From Flavobacterium sp. N2038 (GTDB lineage Bacteria; Bacteroidota; Bacteroidia; Flavobacteriales; Flavobacteriaceae): 64,000 bases of DNA. Position 1 is the first letter of the stretch; the number at the start of each line of letters is the position of its first letter. The notes beneath the pieces were generated by a model. That model was not told the DNA's origin. It saw nothing but the letters and a program-made list of their open reading frames with translations, and did not search any database. Of this stretch, positions 16,047 through 24,244 are shown piece by piece. Location of the stretch: contig NZ_CP110001.1 of NCBI RefSeq assembly GCF_025947185.1, forward strand, positions 2,480,001-2,544,000, read 5' to 3'. The position numbers and the translations under genes were made by a program.

Positions 16047-16199
16047 AAACTATTTTATTAGTAATTATTCAGATACAAAGATCAGGCAGTGGCTCTTTTT
16101 AAAGAATAGAGAATCCTAGGAAAAGCATGTAATTAAATTTTATGTACAGTGCAATTGCAAATAGAAACAAAGTCAAAATGTTTTTATTTAATCTCGCAA

Positions 16200-16217
16200 T
16201 CCCGATAACTATCGGGA
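16200..16217. repeat. Dispersed palindrome, copy 2 (one mismatch)
   Basis: TCCCGATAACTATCGGGA, the same as the elements at 7074 and 17297 apart from one central base. Confidence 0.75.
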
Positions 16218-16307
16218 GCAGAGTCGCAAAGCATTTTTTTTAAGCTTTTATCTAAACTTTGCGACTCTGTGACTTTGTGAGCAATTTTCATAACGAAAGA
16301 AAAACAC

Positions 16308-17102
16308 TTATAATTGAACAACTTTCTCTTTATAAGATTTAGGAGAAATATTCGTGTGTTTTTTAAAGAAGTTCGAGAAATAAAAAGGGTCATTAAAACC
16401 TAAAGCATAAGCGGTTTCTTTTACCGACAATTTCTCGTAAGTAAACAAACGTTTAGCCTCAGAAATAATCAATCCAAAGATGATGTTTTGCGCAGTTTTG
16501 TTGCAATGCAGTTTGGATAGTTCGTTTAGTTTGGCTTCAGTCGTGCCGATTAAATTGGCAATTTCATTTACAGAAAGATTTTTGTCGAAATTCCCGCGAA
16601 TGGCTTCCAGAAAATGAAGAAACAAAGCATCTGGTTTGTAGATTTCTTCTCCCAGTTTTATTTTAGAGCGATTGATTTCTATTAAAATCAATTGGATTCT
16701 GGAATGAATAGAGATCAGATATTGATACGGTTTTTGCGCAATTTCCTGCTGAATAAGTGCTAAAGCATCAACAACCAGTTTATCATCATCTACTTTTATT
16801 ACTTCATTCATTGCAAAATGACAGAACAAACTATTATGAAAAATGAGTTCGATATCATTATCGTTTTTGCAGAAAAAATCATAAGTAAATTCAAGAACAA
16901 ATCCTGTTGCTTCGTTACTATTTTTTATAAAATGAATTTGACCGGAAGTTATCGTTAAGACCGAATTTTTTGTGATGATATATTCGTTCTCGTCCACCGA
17001 AAGCGTTATTTCGCCCGATGTACAAAAAAGCAGCACATATTTTAATACGCGCCTCGAATGCTTTAAATCTTCTGCCTGTTCAAACGTCTTTATATCAATC
17101 AT
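16308..17102 (-). CDS. AraC family transcriptional regulator
   Basis: A 264-residue regulator. The N-terminal half is a cupin-like sensor (LFCTSGEITLSVDENEYIITKNSVLTITSGQIHFI). The C-terminal half has the two AraC helix-turn-helix motifs: NLSVNEIANLIGTTEAKLNELSKLHCNKTAQNIIFGLIISEAKRLF, then LSVKETAYALGFNDPFYFSNFFKKHTNISPKSYKE, the conserved second motif. It lies upstream of the DoxX-cupin pair on the same strand across a 260-bp gap, so it may control that pair. The effector is unknown. Confidence 0.9.
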   Translation of the reverse strand: MIDIKTFEQAEDLKHSRRVLKYVLLFCTSGEITLSVDENEYIITKNSVLTITSGQIHFIKNSNEATGFVLEFTYDFFCKNDNDIELIFHNSLFCHFAMNEVIKVDDDKLVVDALALIQQEIAQKPYQYLISIHSRIQLILIEINRSKIKLGEEIYKPDALFLHFLEAIRGNFDKNLSVNEIANLIGTTEAKLNELSKLHCNKTAQNIIFGLIISEAKRLFTYEKLSVKETAYALGFNDPFYFSNFFKKHTNISPKSYKEKVVQL

Positions 17103-17296
17103 TTGTTTTTGAATTTTAGCCGCTAAGTTCGTTAAGATTTCGCAAATTTTTTATTTATTTTAAAGAATTTGTTTCTGACTTGGTCTATCTTAATTTATAT
17201 TTTGAATAAGCCATTGGATATTATTAATGACGTATAAAATTTGTTTCGATCCTACGGATCTTTTTTGATATGGATTCTATGTATTGACTGGATTAA

Positions 17297-17314
17297 TCCC
17301 GATAGCTATCGGGA
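17297..17314. repeat. Dispersed palindrome, copy 3 (perfect)
   Basis: TCCCGATAGCTATCGGGA, identical to the copy at 7074. Confidence 0.8.
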
Positions 17315-17370
17315 CAGCCCTACAATATTGATCGAGCCAATGGCTCTTTCCTGTATTTCCCGCCTAGTTT

Positions 17371-17480
17371 GTCATTTCGAGGAACGAGAAATCTTCGTAA
17401 GTAGCTCGACAAAGATTGGCGATTTGGATTGCGTCCCGAGGCTTTGGGATAGTGCGATTTCTCACTTCGGTCGAAATGAC
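17371..17480. repeat. Inverted-repeat element, copy 2
   Basis: Related to 14374-14473. The left arm starts GTCATTTCGAGGAACGAGAA, and the middle again reads CGTAAGTAGCTCGACAAAGATT with few changes. The right arm ends TCGAAATGAC. The arms are less perfect here (CTCACTTCGGTC), so this copy has drifted. It is preceded by CTAGTTT, as in copy 1. Confidence 0.78.
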
Positions 17481-17578
17481 AAAAGCACAATAAATATCTG
17501 CTGAATTATAGATTTCTTATATTTGATAAAAGGAATATATTAATTGAAAGAAAAATCTTTCTTTTTGAGAAGTTTTCT

Positions 17579-17586
17579 TATATTTG
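17579..17586 (+). promoter_or_regulatory. Possible -7 promoter box of the small leader gene
   Basis: TATATTTG matches the Bacteroidota -7 consensus TAnnTTTG. No TTG at the usual 18-21 nt upstream distance; the nearest lies 11 nt away. If used, transcription would begin just before the structured leader at 17600. Confidence 0.4.
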
Positions 17587-17599
17587 AAGTTCCTATAAT

Positions 17600-17729
17600 T
17601 ACGACTTTAGATTTGAACAAGACTTGCCCTTGTGTTATGTGTACGGTATCGGAAACGACCGTAAACGCTGTCGTAGGCGTTAGGAACACTAAGATGCAAG
17701 GGTTTTTATATTCCTAATACTACGACATT
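17600..17729 (+). promoter_or_regulatory. Structured 5' leader RNA with a predicted pseudoknot
   Basis: Base pairing read by eye. A closing stem CCCTTG (17627-17632) with CAAGGG (17697-17702) extends through TGTT (17633-17636) with AACA (17685-17688), leaving an 8-nt bulge. Inside are two hairpins. The first is TACGGT / ACCGTA (17642-17647, 17658-17663), continued by CG / CG and capped by a GAAA tetraloop. The second is AACGC / GCGTT (17664-17668, 17677-17681). The loop of the second (GTCGTA, 17670-17675) is fully complementary to TACGAC at 17721-17726, 3 nt before the ATG. TACGAC also occurs at 17600-17605 within a repeat of TTCCTA...TACGAC. I do not recognise a known riboswitch class. Confidence 0.6.
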
Positions 17730-17963
17730 ATGAGTACAAACACCCTTTCCAAAGAAGCCGAAACCAGATTGGTAAATTTCTTCAACAACAGGATAGATCC
17801 TGAAGATATGGCTAAAACACTAAGACAAGTAAACACTACGCTTGCTCTGGGTACAATGACTAAAACTGAAAATCTCCAAAACGAAATCTTCAATTTAGGA
17901 GATAGTTTTTATTGGCTCAATGAATTGGCTGAGATTTTGAATCCTTATTTGAGTAGGGATTAA
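17730..17963 (+). CDS. Small acidic protein of unknown function, full-length copy
   Basis: A 77-residue soluble protein, mostly helical, with the conserved end NLQNEIFNLGDSFYWLNELAEILNPYL. No signal peptide or recognised family. It begins right after the structured leader and ends 15 nt before an intrinsic terminator. The last 35 codons plus terminator are repeated almost exactly at 19532-19684, and a shorter, drifted version sits at 20308-20420. The repeated segment therefore holds the part under selection or the part used in recombination. Function unknown. Confidence 0.7.
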   Translation: MSTNTLSKEAETRLVNFFNNRIDPEDMAKTLRQVNTTLALGTMTKTENLQNEIFNLGDSFYWLNELAEILNPYLSRD

Positions 17964-17977
17964 AGTTTTTAAATGAA

Positions 17978-18010
17978 AAACCTCGATTTTTTAAGTCGAG
18001 GTTTTTTTTT
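17978..18010 (+). terminator. Intrinsic terminator, repeat module copy 1
   Basis: CCTCGA / TCGAGG stem with an A/T-rich loop and a run of nine T. Same sequence at 19654 and a variant at 20390. Confidence 0.88.
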
Positions 18011-18307
18011 GATTTTCATTGTAAAAAATGCCTTATTCTAATATTTTAATAACGTATTGAGGTCATTAAAGAGTAACCTGACTGGTAATTTTCTAAAAAA
18101 AACGTGTCAAAGGTCAAATTTATGGGATCAGCCTTGTTACTCATTTTAGGAGAGGGAAGAGACTTACTTTGGGTAGGCACCAAATACCGCAGATATACAT
18201 CATCTGATAGAACGCCAATAAGTGATACCGAGGGCAGACTTATTGCTTTATGCTTTGTATCGCAAGAAAACGATGATGTCTTTTTACCAAAGAATGACAA
18301 AGAAAAA

Positions 18308-18886
18308 ATGGAACATCGCATGGGTTTAAAATGGTTTTTTAGGATATTATTTCTAGTTCCGATAATGGTTTATTGTCAGGGAAAAGAATTTAAAAATAAG
18401 GGATTTAGCGCTGATGTTTCAGCGCTAATCCTATTTCCATATGATTTCAGAATACCTTCAGAACATGATGAAATATCCGAAACTAGTACAAAATCTAAGA
18501 TAGTAGGAACAAGCATACACTTTAACTATTATATTTCAAATCATTTTGCCTTTACAGCAAGTAGTGGTTATGAATTTATCAACCAGCCAAAAATAGAGTA
18601 CATACCAATTACTGGCGGAATTAAATGGATTCTAAATGATACAAAAGAGAGTTTATTAACTTCCTTTGATTTGGGTGGGCAGTTAGGATCTGTTGAACAA
18701 TTCGGTGTTTTAATGAGAATTGGTGTTGGGTATCGATTTGTAATTTTCAAGAGAATATTAGGCGACTTTGAATTATGTTACTCTCATCAAAATTTATATA
18801 AAACATTTACCAATTCAGACCATTTAAAGAAAGACTATCATAATATTGAAAGTGCAGGATTTAAAATAGGTATTGAAATATATTAA
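18308..18886 (+). CDS. Exported protein, probable outer-membrane beta-barrel
   Basis: About 192 residues from the ATG at 18308 (another at 18320). The frame is open back to 18104, but MGLKWFFRILFLVPIMVYCQG is a signal peptide and settles the start region; GAAAAA precedes the first ATG. The mature part is rich in alternating hydrophobic strands with aromatic ends (FNYYISNHFAFTASSGYEFI, GVLMRIGVGYRFVIF) and ends in IGIEIY, an aromatic C terminus as in outer-membrane barrels. The next gene, 11 nt away, is of the same type. Both lie between copies 1 and 2 of the repeated module, so they look like inserted cargo. Confidence 0.65.
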   Translation: MEHRMGLKWFFRILFLVPIMVYCQGKEFKNKGFSADVSALILFPYDFRIPSEHDEISETSTKSKIVGTSIHFNYYISNHFAFTASSGYEFINQPKIEYIPITGGIKWILNDTKESLLTSFDLGGQLGSVEQFGVLMRIGVGYRFVIFKRILGDFELCYSHQNLYKTFTNSDHLKKDYHNIESAGFKIGIEIY

Positions 18887-18897
18887 TAACGTAAACA

Positions 18898-19458
18898 ATG
18901 AAATTATCAAAAATAACAATACTCTTATTTGTAATAACATTTGGAACAAAGAGTATATCGCAAAACAAAGATGCACTGGAAAAATCAATTTTTGGAGTAG
19001 AGACGGGTTTTTTAGGTTTTTGGGTCAATAATGAAACAAGACTAATTTCTAACCTATCATTAAAAAGTGAATTAGGTCTTGATGCAGGTTTTTTTGGAGG
19101 AGCATCTGATGCCAAGATTGGGACTGTACTTGTTCCGGTATTTGCGGTAGAGCCAAGATACTATTACAATATTGAAAAAAGAGCACGTAATAGTAAAACA
19201 ATATCAAACAACAACGCTAATTTTATAGCATTAAATTTAAAATATCAACCTGATTTATTTATCATTTCAAATGAAGATGTTGATGCAGTAAGTAATATTT
19301 CTATTATTCCCAAATGGAGTATTCGCAGAAACCTAGGGAGTCATTTTCATTATGAAACTGGTTTTGGGATTGGTTACAGATATTTTCTGGAAAAAATAAA
19401 TAATGAAAAGGGAGAAGTTGCCGTTGATTTACACTTAAGAATAGGGTATAATTTCTAA
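18898..19458 (+). CDS. Exported protein, probable outer-membrane beta-barrel
   Basis: A 186-residue protein with a signal peptide (MKLSKITILLFVITFGTKSISQ). The mature part has barrel-like strands: FLGFWVNNETRLI, LKSELGLDAGFFGG, VLVPVFAVEPRYYYNI and FHYETGFGIGYRYFL. It ends LHLRIGYNF, the aromatic C-terminal residue typical of outer-membrane proteins. It is probably co-transcribed with the gene 11 nt upstream. Similar eight-strand barrels in Bacteroidota have no known role. Confidence 0.68.
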   Translation: MKLSKITILLFVITFGTKSISQNKDALEKSIFGVETGFLGFWVNNETRLISNLSLKSELGLDAGFFGGASDAKIGTVLVPVFAVEPRYYYNIEKRARNSKTISNNNANFIALNLKYQPDLFIISNEDVDAVSNISIIPKWSIRRNLGSHFHYETGFGIGYRYFLEKINNEKGEVAVDLHLRIGYNF

Positions 19459-19531
19459 ATTTATTATAATTAAAATACGATTGTAAAGGTTTATTTAAAG
19501 GCGATCTCGAAATAAAAATTGGAGTCGGGTT

Positions 19532-19639
19532 ATGATTAAAACCAAAAATCTCCAAAACGAAATCTTCAACTTAGGAGATAGTTTTTATTGGCTCAATGAA
19601 TTGGCAGAGATTTTGAATCCTTATTTGAGTGAGGAGTAA
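19532..19639 (+). pseudogene. 3'-end copy of the 77-residue gene (35 codons)
   Basis: Bases 19534-19684 match 17858-18010 with about eight differences. The copy keeps the frame and the stop and has its own ATG at 19532, so it could still make a 35-residue peptide ending YWLNELAEILNPYLSEE. The first half of the gene and the structured leader are missing. The 19459-19531 stretch before it and 19685-19786 after it hold nothing else that I can see. Confidence 0.72.
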
Positions 19640-19653
19640 AGTTTTTAAATGAA

Positions 19654-19684
19654 AAACCTCGATTTTTTAAGTCGAGGTTTTTTA
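19654..19684 (+). terminator. Intrinsic terminator, repeat module copy 2
   Basis: CCTCGA / TCGAGG stem and T run, identical in stem and loop to the element at 17978. Confidence 0.85.
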
Positions 19685-19786
19685 TATTGCATTTTTGTTC
19701 AAGAGCGAGACGCTTGCATTAGCAGAAGAAGACTGAAGAACTCAAAAAGAGTAAAGCAATAAATTTAACTTTTAAAATATAAACAC

Positions 19787-20278
19787 ATGACAATACACCC
19801 ATATTGGGGAAATATAGAAGAAGATTGGGCAGGTTACTCTTCTGATATTTATTTTTCATATCCGTTTTTTGAAAATTCTAAAACAGAGGTTTTTTTAGGC
19901 GATGAATACGATGAAGATGGCGAAGAAATTGAAACGCCTCCAACCGAAAAACAATTGACCGCATTTGCAGCAACGTATAAAAGCTTTATTGATAATATTG
20001 AAAATCATTTAGCAGATTTACAACTAAAAGCATTTGACCGATACAATAGAATTTATGCAAAATATTATGAAAACAGTGAGCAATCAGGCGAGCCGCCGTT
20101 AGACATTGACACTACTGAAAAGCACAACGCTTACATTAAAGACATAATGTATGTACGGATTTTGGACGACAAAACCATTAAAGTAACTATTCGCTACAAA
20201 TTAGATACTGAACACGGCATTGAATTTAAGTTTGTAGAGGGGCAAATAGAAGATGTTGGAGGTATTTCTGAGACTTAA
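19787..20278 (+). CDS. Hypothetical soluble protein, possibly immunity-like
   Basis: A 163-residue acidic protein without signal peptide. It starts MTIHPYWGNIEEDWAGYSSD, has a very acidic turn (GDEYDEDGEEIETPPTEKQLTAF), a helix with aromatic residues (KAFDRYNRIYAKYY), then strands ending in RYKLDTEHGIEFKF. The N-terminal strand, acidic loop and P-T-E-K-Q-x-x-A-F helix resemble DUF6985/DUF2004-type proteins, some of which occur as immunity proteins. That is a loose resemblance. It lies alone between copies 2 and 3 of the repeated module. Confidence 0.6.
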   Translation: MTIHPYWGNIEEDWAGYSSDIYFSYPFFENSKTEVFLGDEYDEDGEEIETPPTEKQLTAFAATYKSFIDNIENHLADLQLKAFDRYNRIYAKYYENSEQSGEPPLDIDTTEKHNAYIKDIMYVRILDDKTIKVTIRYKLDTEHGIEFKFVEGQIEDVGGISET

Positions 20279-20307
20279 ATAAAACAATTAATAATCCCTG
20301 CTTTCAT

Positions 20308-20373
20308 ATGAAAGGATTCACTTGGCTAAATGAATTGACGGAGATTTTGAATACTTATTTGGGTGAGGAATAG
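20308..20373 (+). pseudogene. Short, drifted 3'-end copy of the 77-residue gene
   Basis: In-frame ATG and stop encode MKGFTWLNELTEILNTYLGEE, matching the last 18 or so residues of the 77-residue protein, and are followed by the same type of terminator. More diverged than copy 2. It marks the right-hand edge of the repeated modules; the LRR-TIR gene lies convergent to it. Confidence 0.65.
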
Positions 20374-20389
20374 GGTTTATAAAATGAAA

Positions 20390-20420
20390 AACCTCGACTT
20401 TTTTAGGATCGAGGTTTTTT
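20390..20420. terminator. Intrinsic terminator, repeat module copy 3
   Basis: AACCTCGA / TCGAGGTT stem with T run on the plus strand and A run on the other side. It can also serve the LRR-TIR gene, whose stop codon is at 20438 on the minus strand. Confidence 0.8.
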
Positions 20421-20437
20421 AATGAAAATTGAATGTT

Positions 20438-23400
20438 TTATTTACCGCTTTTATTAACTGTTTTATTCACAATACGTTCAAATATATTTTTAACACTTTT
20501 GGGTAATTCTTTATCCTGATACCAATCATCATTAATTGGTTGCTCATTTGATTCAATCATGAAACGGATACATTCAACAACAGTATACCAAGCCATATTT
20601 TTATTGTCAAAATCACAAACAGGTTTTGCTGTATAAGGTAAGGCAGTAAAATCCCCTAAATTGTTAACTTGAGTACCCCAACTACAAAAATCTAAAATTA
20701 TAGGTACAATTTTAAAGTCAATATCATTTTTCTTTCTTTCAAAAGCTTTTGCAATTTCATATTTGTGAATATATTCTGTGCGCATTAAATTTGAGCTCAC
20801 CATAAAACATACAATATCTGATTGTTCAAAATGTTGTGTTATATCTTTGTCCCATTCGCCACCGGCTAGAAGTTCAGTACAATACCAAGTAGCGATAATA
20901 TTATCTCTTTTTAATGATGATAAATGATCTTGAAATTCATTTACTAAAGTAAGATCATCTTTTGAATAAGATATAAATATTTTTTTCATTTTCTTTAAAG
21001 GTTTGTTCGTAAAGTTTTGAAATTTATAGATTGGTAACTCTTTAGGTTTGGCATACGATAAAGTGCGTAATAATGTATCGTCATTTATATCATTCTTTTT
21101 AAGATTTTTTGTTGATTCAGTGTTAAATGACAAAATTTTAAATTCATCTGTTATTGAATTAAGAGTAGTGACTTTTACAAATCTTTGGTTATCTAAAGAT
21201 AAAAATAAATCCTCTGGAACTTTATTAATGATTTCTATAAAATTAGCTGTTATTGAGTCACGTTCTATCGAATCTTTTTTATTTGGATCGTCCTTAGTGT
21301 CTGCAATTTTAATTTGATCTTCAAGATATTCTGCGAAAGTTAATAATGGAATATCATAATAAATTGCAATTAAGCAAGTAAAAATATATCTTTCCACAAC
21401 AAGTAATCTTGAATTTTCTAGGTTTTTATTGTTTAAAAAAACTGATATTTCTAAATTATTAAAATCCAGTTTAATTAAAACCTTAATTGCATTGTTTAAT
21501 GTAAAAATCAATTGATCTCTCCAAAAATTTTTGCTATCGGGATTGTTGCCAAAATGACATATAAGTTGATTAACTATTCCAAATGGAATAAATTTTTCAA
21601 ATTTTAACACAAATGCAGGATTATCTAATCCAAAAGTCAAAATATCATAATTGTTTTTTACTCTTATGTCATTTGCTAAAGGTAAGAAACTAGGAATAAT
21701 ATAATTTTTACTTTCTTTATTGTGAAAAATCACTTTTTGCAGTTGAAGGAGCTGTATTATTTTTTTATCATTACCTGCTATTGTAAAAAATTTATCTTCG
21801 CTTACGTTTCCTCTACTTTCAATTAAATCTTGTGTGGTCAAAATTTGTTCATGAATATATTTTGTCAACAAAGATGGATTTAACCATGCAACATCATTTA
21901 ATTCATTAAAGTCTTTATAATATAAAATTAGACCTTGGCGATGCAATTGATCTAGATCTTCCATTAGAAAATTTAAGATGTCTCTCGAAGTTTCGTTTGC
22001 TTTAGGTTTTCGATTGTATTTTTTTAAAAGATCTTTTATATCAATGCATTTTTCGGATGAATAATTGAATATAAAATTTAAAAATTTCCCATACCATAAT
22101 GGTTGTGATATATTGAAACGATCTTCTTCTTTCTTTTTTTCAATCTCATATTTGAGATTTGATTCGAGAAAGTCTAAATTGATTTTATTTATTTTATCCT
22201 TTTCAATAGCATTTTGGTCTAACGCAACGAAAAATTCATTTGAGATCTTGATTCCTTTTATATTATTTTTTTCTGTTACACGAAGGTCTTTGTCAGCATG
22301 GGTTTGTACTGTTAAAATTATGTCGTCATTCAAAAGTGTATCATCGTAATTATTAAAATTATCGGCGTAATGATATTTTAACTGGTTGAGCCAGTATTCT
22401 TTAGTGAAATCTCTTGTTAGAATATTTTTTGCGTTATCTATTCTAATTTTATTTTTATCATTTTTATAATTCCATAATAATATATTTATAGAATCGTTCG
22501 TCAGGAATGCCTTGTATATTCCATGGTAGTAATCTTGACCACCAAAATCAAAATAAATTATTTCTGGTAACTTTTTGTTTGTTTTGGGAAAATTCTCAAT
22601 TCTAATAATATGAGTGCTATCAGTTGCAGGAGTTATTTTTCTATTTTTATTTGTATCTGTTAAATAATTTAGTAAAGTTGATTTTCCCGCTCCATGATTT
22701 CCTAATAGTAATACTTTTATTGGAAGTTTATAAATTTTATTTTGGTTATTATGTTTTTTACTAAAGTAATTTTCAATTGTAGAGGAATGATTGTCATACT
22801 TTGAAAGTTTCCAGTTTTGGACAGTCACAATAGGATTATTATCAATGATAATTTTTTTAATAGAGTTTAAAAGAATTTCTAAATCATTTATATCTTTTAA
22901 TTTATTAGAATGTAAATCTAACATTTCAATTGATTTAATTTTTTTTAGAAATGCAACATTGCTTAAATAATTATTACTAAGATTTAGTGATTTTAATTGA
23001 TTTAAATTTTCTAAATTAACAATGCTACTTATTTTATTGTTATTTGCGTATATATGTTTAAGATTGGTTAAGTTTTTAATAACATTTATAGAAGTAATTT
23101 TATTATTACTAATATTTATTACTTCGAGGTCTGATAACTTTGCAATATTTTTAATGTCTTTAATTCTCCAATTTTTAAGATTTTCATTATTTTCCCAATC
23201 ACCACCTACTATTAGTTTTTTTAATTTTTTTAATTTAGATATTTGAGGTGGAATTTCATAAAGATTATTTTTTATGGAAAAATATTTAGGGGATTTAGAA
23301 ATTTTTATCCAATCTTTGTCATTATATTCTGCCCATTCATTACTTAAAATTAATTCCTCAATATGTACACATGTAAATAGCCTCGGAATTAATGTAAGAT

Positions 23401-24244
23401 CCGTAATCCCGCAAAAACTTAGATCTAGGGACTTAGTTTTACTCTTTAAACATTCTTTTATAAGAATATTTGCTTTTTCATGATTAGTTTTAAACCATCT
23501 TATTATAGAAGATTCACCTTTTAAATATTCTTCAGTTGGCGGATATACTAATGGATTTTCATAGAAATTATAATTACGAGTAAAATCCCCTTTTGTAATC
23601 AAAGTATACAAAAAACTTAAATCAAAAATAAAATTGTTTGTAAATATAAATTCATATAAATATTTCATTTTTTTTAAACATGAAACATCTTGAATTTCAT
23701 TATTAGCAAAAGAAATCCGTTCTAATTTCTTAAGGTTTGATATGCAACTGATGTCTACTATACAATTATTGTTAGCTGATAAAGCTTTAATATTTTTTAA
23801 ATTTTTTACAACAGAAATATCAGTAAGACTGTTTAAATTAATATTTAAAATTTTAATTTTTTCAAGCTCTTTTAAAGCTGTAATTTCTGAAATGTAGTTT
23901 TTATTTAAATGTAAAATTTCAATATTTTTTAATTGAGATAAAGGATATAAGTTATCAATATGGTTTTCATTTAAACTTAAAAACTTTAAATTTTTTAAAT
24001 TTCTTAATGGACTTAAATCATTGATATTATTTGAGTCTAAATAAAGAGATTCTAATGAAGTTAATTTCTCAAGAGGTTTTATATCTGATATTTGCAAGTA
24101 AGAAAGATTTAAAGCAATAATATTATTGTCTTTATCAAGATTAACAGATCTATTTAGTTGTAAAAAATCTTTATTGTAATTAGCTAAATATAATTCAGTT
24201 TGAAGATGTTCTTCTAATTCTAATATTTCTTTGGTTTTATTCAT
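20438..24244 (-). CDS. LRR-Roc-COR-TIR multidomain protein, putative defence or signalling protein
   Basis: A 1268-residue protein. Residues about 35-225 and 265-480 are leucine-rich repeats of the bacterial L-x-x-L-x-L-x-x-N-x-I type (LESLYLDSNNINDLSPL and many more). A Roc-type GTPase follows, with the P-loop GNHGAGKST (Lys521) and switch II DFGGQDYYH. Next is a COR-like part (GLILYYKDFNELNDVAWLNPSLLTKYI, near residue 780). The C terminus from about 1087 is a TIR domain: KKIFISYSKDD, LLAGGEWDKDI, then TEYIHKYEIAKAF, with Glu1163 the likely NADase catalytic residue. Roco proteins switch by GTP; TIR domains cleave NAD or make NAD-derived signals. The gene is more A/T-rich than its neighbours, suggesting transfer. 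Confidence 0.88.
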   Translation of the reverse strand: MNKTKEILELEEHLQTELYLANYNKDFLQLNRSVNLDKDNNIIALNLSYLQISDIKPLEKLTSLESLYLDSNNINDLSPLRNLKNLKFLSLNENHIDNLYPLSQLKNIEILHLNKNYISEITALKELEKIKILNINLNSLTDISVVKNLKNIKALSANNNCIVDISCISNLKKLERISFANNEIQDVSCLKKMKYLYEFIFTNNFIFDLSFLYTLITKGDFTRNYNFYENPLVYPPTEEYLKGESSIIRWFKTNHEKANILIKECLKSKTKSLDLSFCGITDLTLIPRLFTCVHIEELILSNEWAEYNDKDWIKISKSPKYFSIKNNLYEIPPQISKLKKLKKLIVGGDWENNENLKNWRIKDIKNIAKLSDLEVINISNNKITSINVIKNLTNLKHIYANNNKISSIVNLENLNQLKSLNLSNNYLSNVAFLKKIKSIEMLDLHSNKLKDINDLEILLNSIKKIIIDNNPIVTVQNWKLSKYDNHSSTIENYFSKKHNNQNKIYKLPIKVLLLGNHGAGKSTLLNYLTDTNKNRKITPATDSTHIIRIENFPKTNKKLPEIIYFDFGGQDYYHGIYKAFLTNDSINILLWNYKNDKNKIRIDNAKNILTRDFTKEYWLNQLKYHYADNFNNYDDTLLNDDIILTVQTHADKDLRVTEKNNIKGIKISNEFFVALDQNAIEKDKINKINLDFLESNLKYEIEKKKEEDRFNISQPLWYGKFLNFIFNYSSEKCIDIKDLLKKYNRKPKANETSRDILNFLMEDLDQLHRQGLILYYKDFNELNDVAWLNPSLLTKYIHEQILTTQDLIESRGNVSEDKFFTIAGNDKKIIQLLQLQKVIFHNKESKNYIIPSFLPLANDIRVKNNYDILTFGLDNPAFVLKFEKFIPFGIVNQLICHFGNNPDSKNFWRDQLIFTLNNAIKVLIKLDFNNLEISVFLNNKNLENSRLLVVERYIFTCLIAIYYDIPLLTFAEYLEDQIKIADTKDDPNKKDSIERDSITANFIEIINKVPEDLFLSLDNQRFVKVTTLNSITDEFKILSFNTESTKNLKKNDINDDTLLRTLSYAKPKELPIYKFQNFTNKPLKKMKKIFISYSKDDLTLVNEFQDHLSSLKRDNIIATWYCTELLAGGEWDKDITQHFEQSDIVCFMVSSNLMRTEYIHKYEIAKAFERKKNDIDFKIVPIILDFCSWGTQVNNLGDFTALPYTAKPVCDFDNKNMAWYTVVECIRFMIESNEQPINDDWYQDKELPKSVKNIFERIVNKTVNKSGK

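Larger units (their letters stand above)
17103..17578. other. Repeat-rich spacer before the accessory region
   Basis: No gene. Contains the perfect palindrome at 17297 and the inverted-repeat element at 17371. It ends in an A/T-rich stretch that leads to a -7-like box at 17579. An open frame across the repeats (17241-17504) is built from repeat sequence and is not credible. Confidence 0.6.

Noticed and set aside
17627..17702. Integron attC site or small self-cleaving ribozyme
   Set aside because: There is no GTTRRRY/RYYYAAC pair and no hammerhead, twister or pistol core that I can recognise. A leader RNA fits better.
18046..18307. Open frames on both strands between copy 1 of the repeated module and the first barrel gene
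   Set aside because: The plus-strand frame is only an upstream extension of a gene whose signal peptide begins at 18308 or 18320. The minus-strand frame (ending SLMTSIRY) matches no family I know and has no clear ribosome site. I cannot tell coding from chance here.
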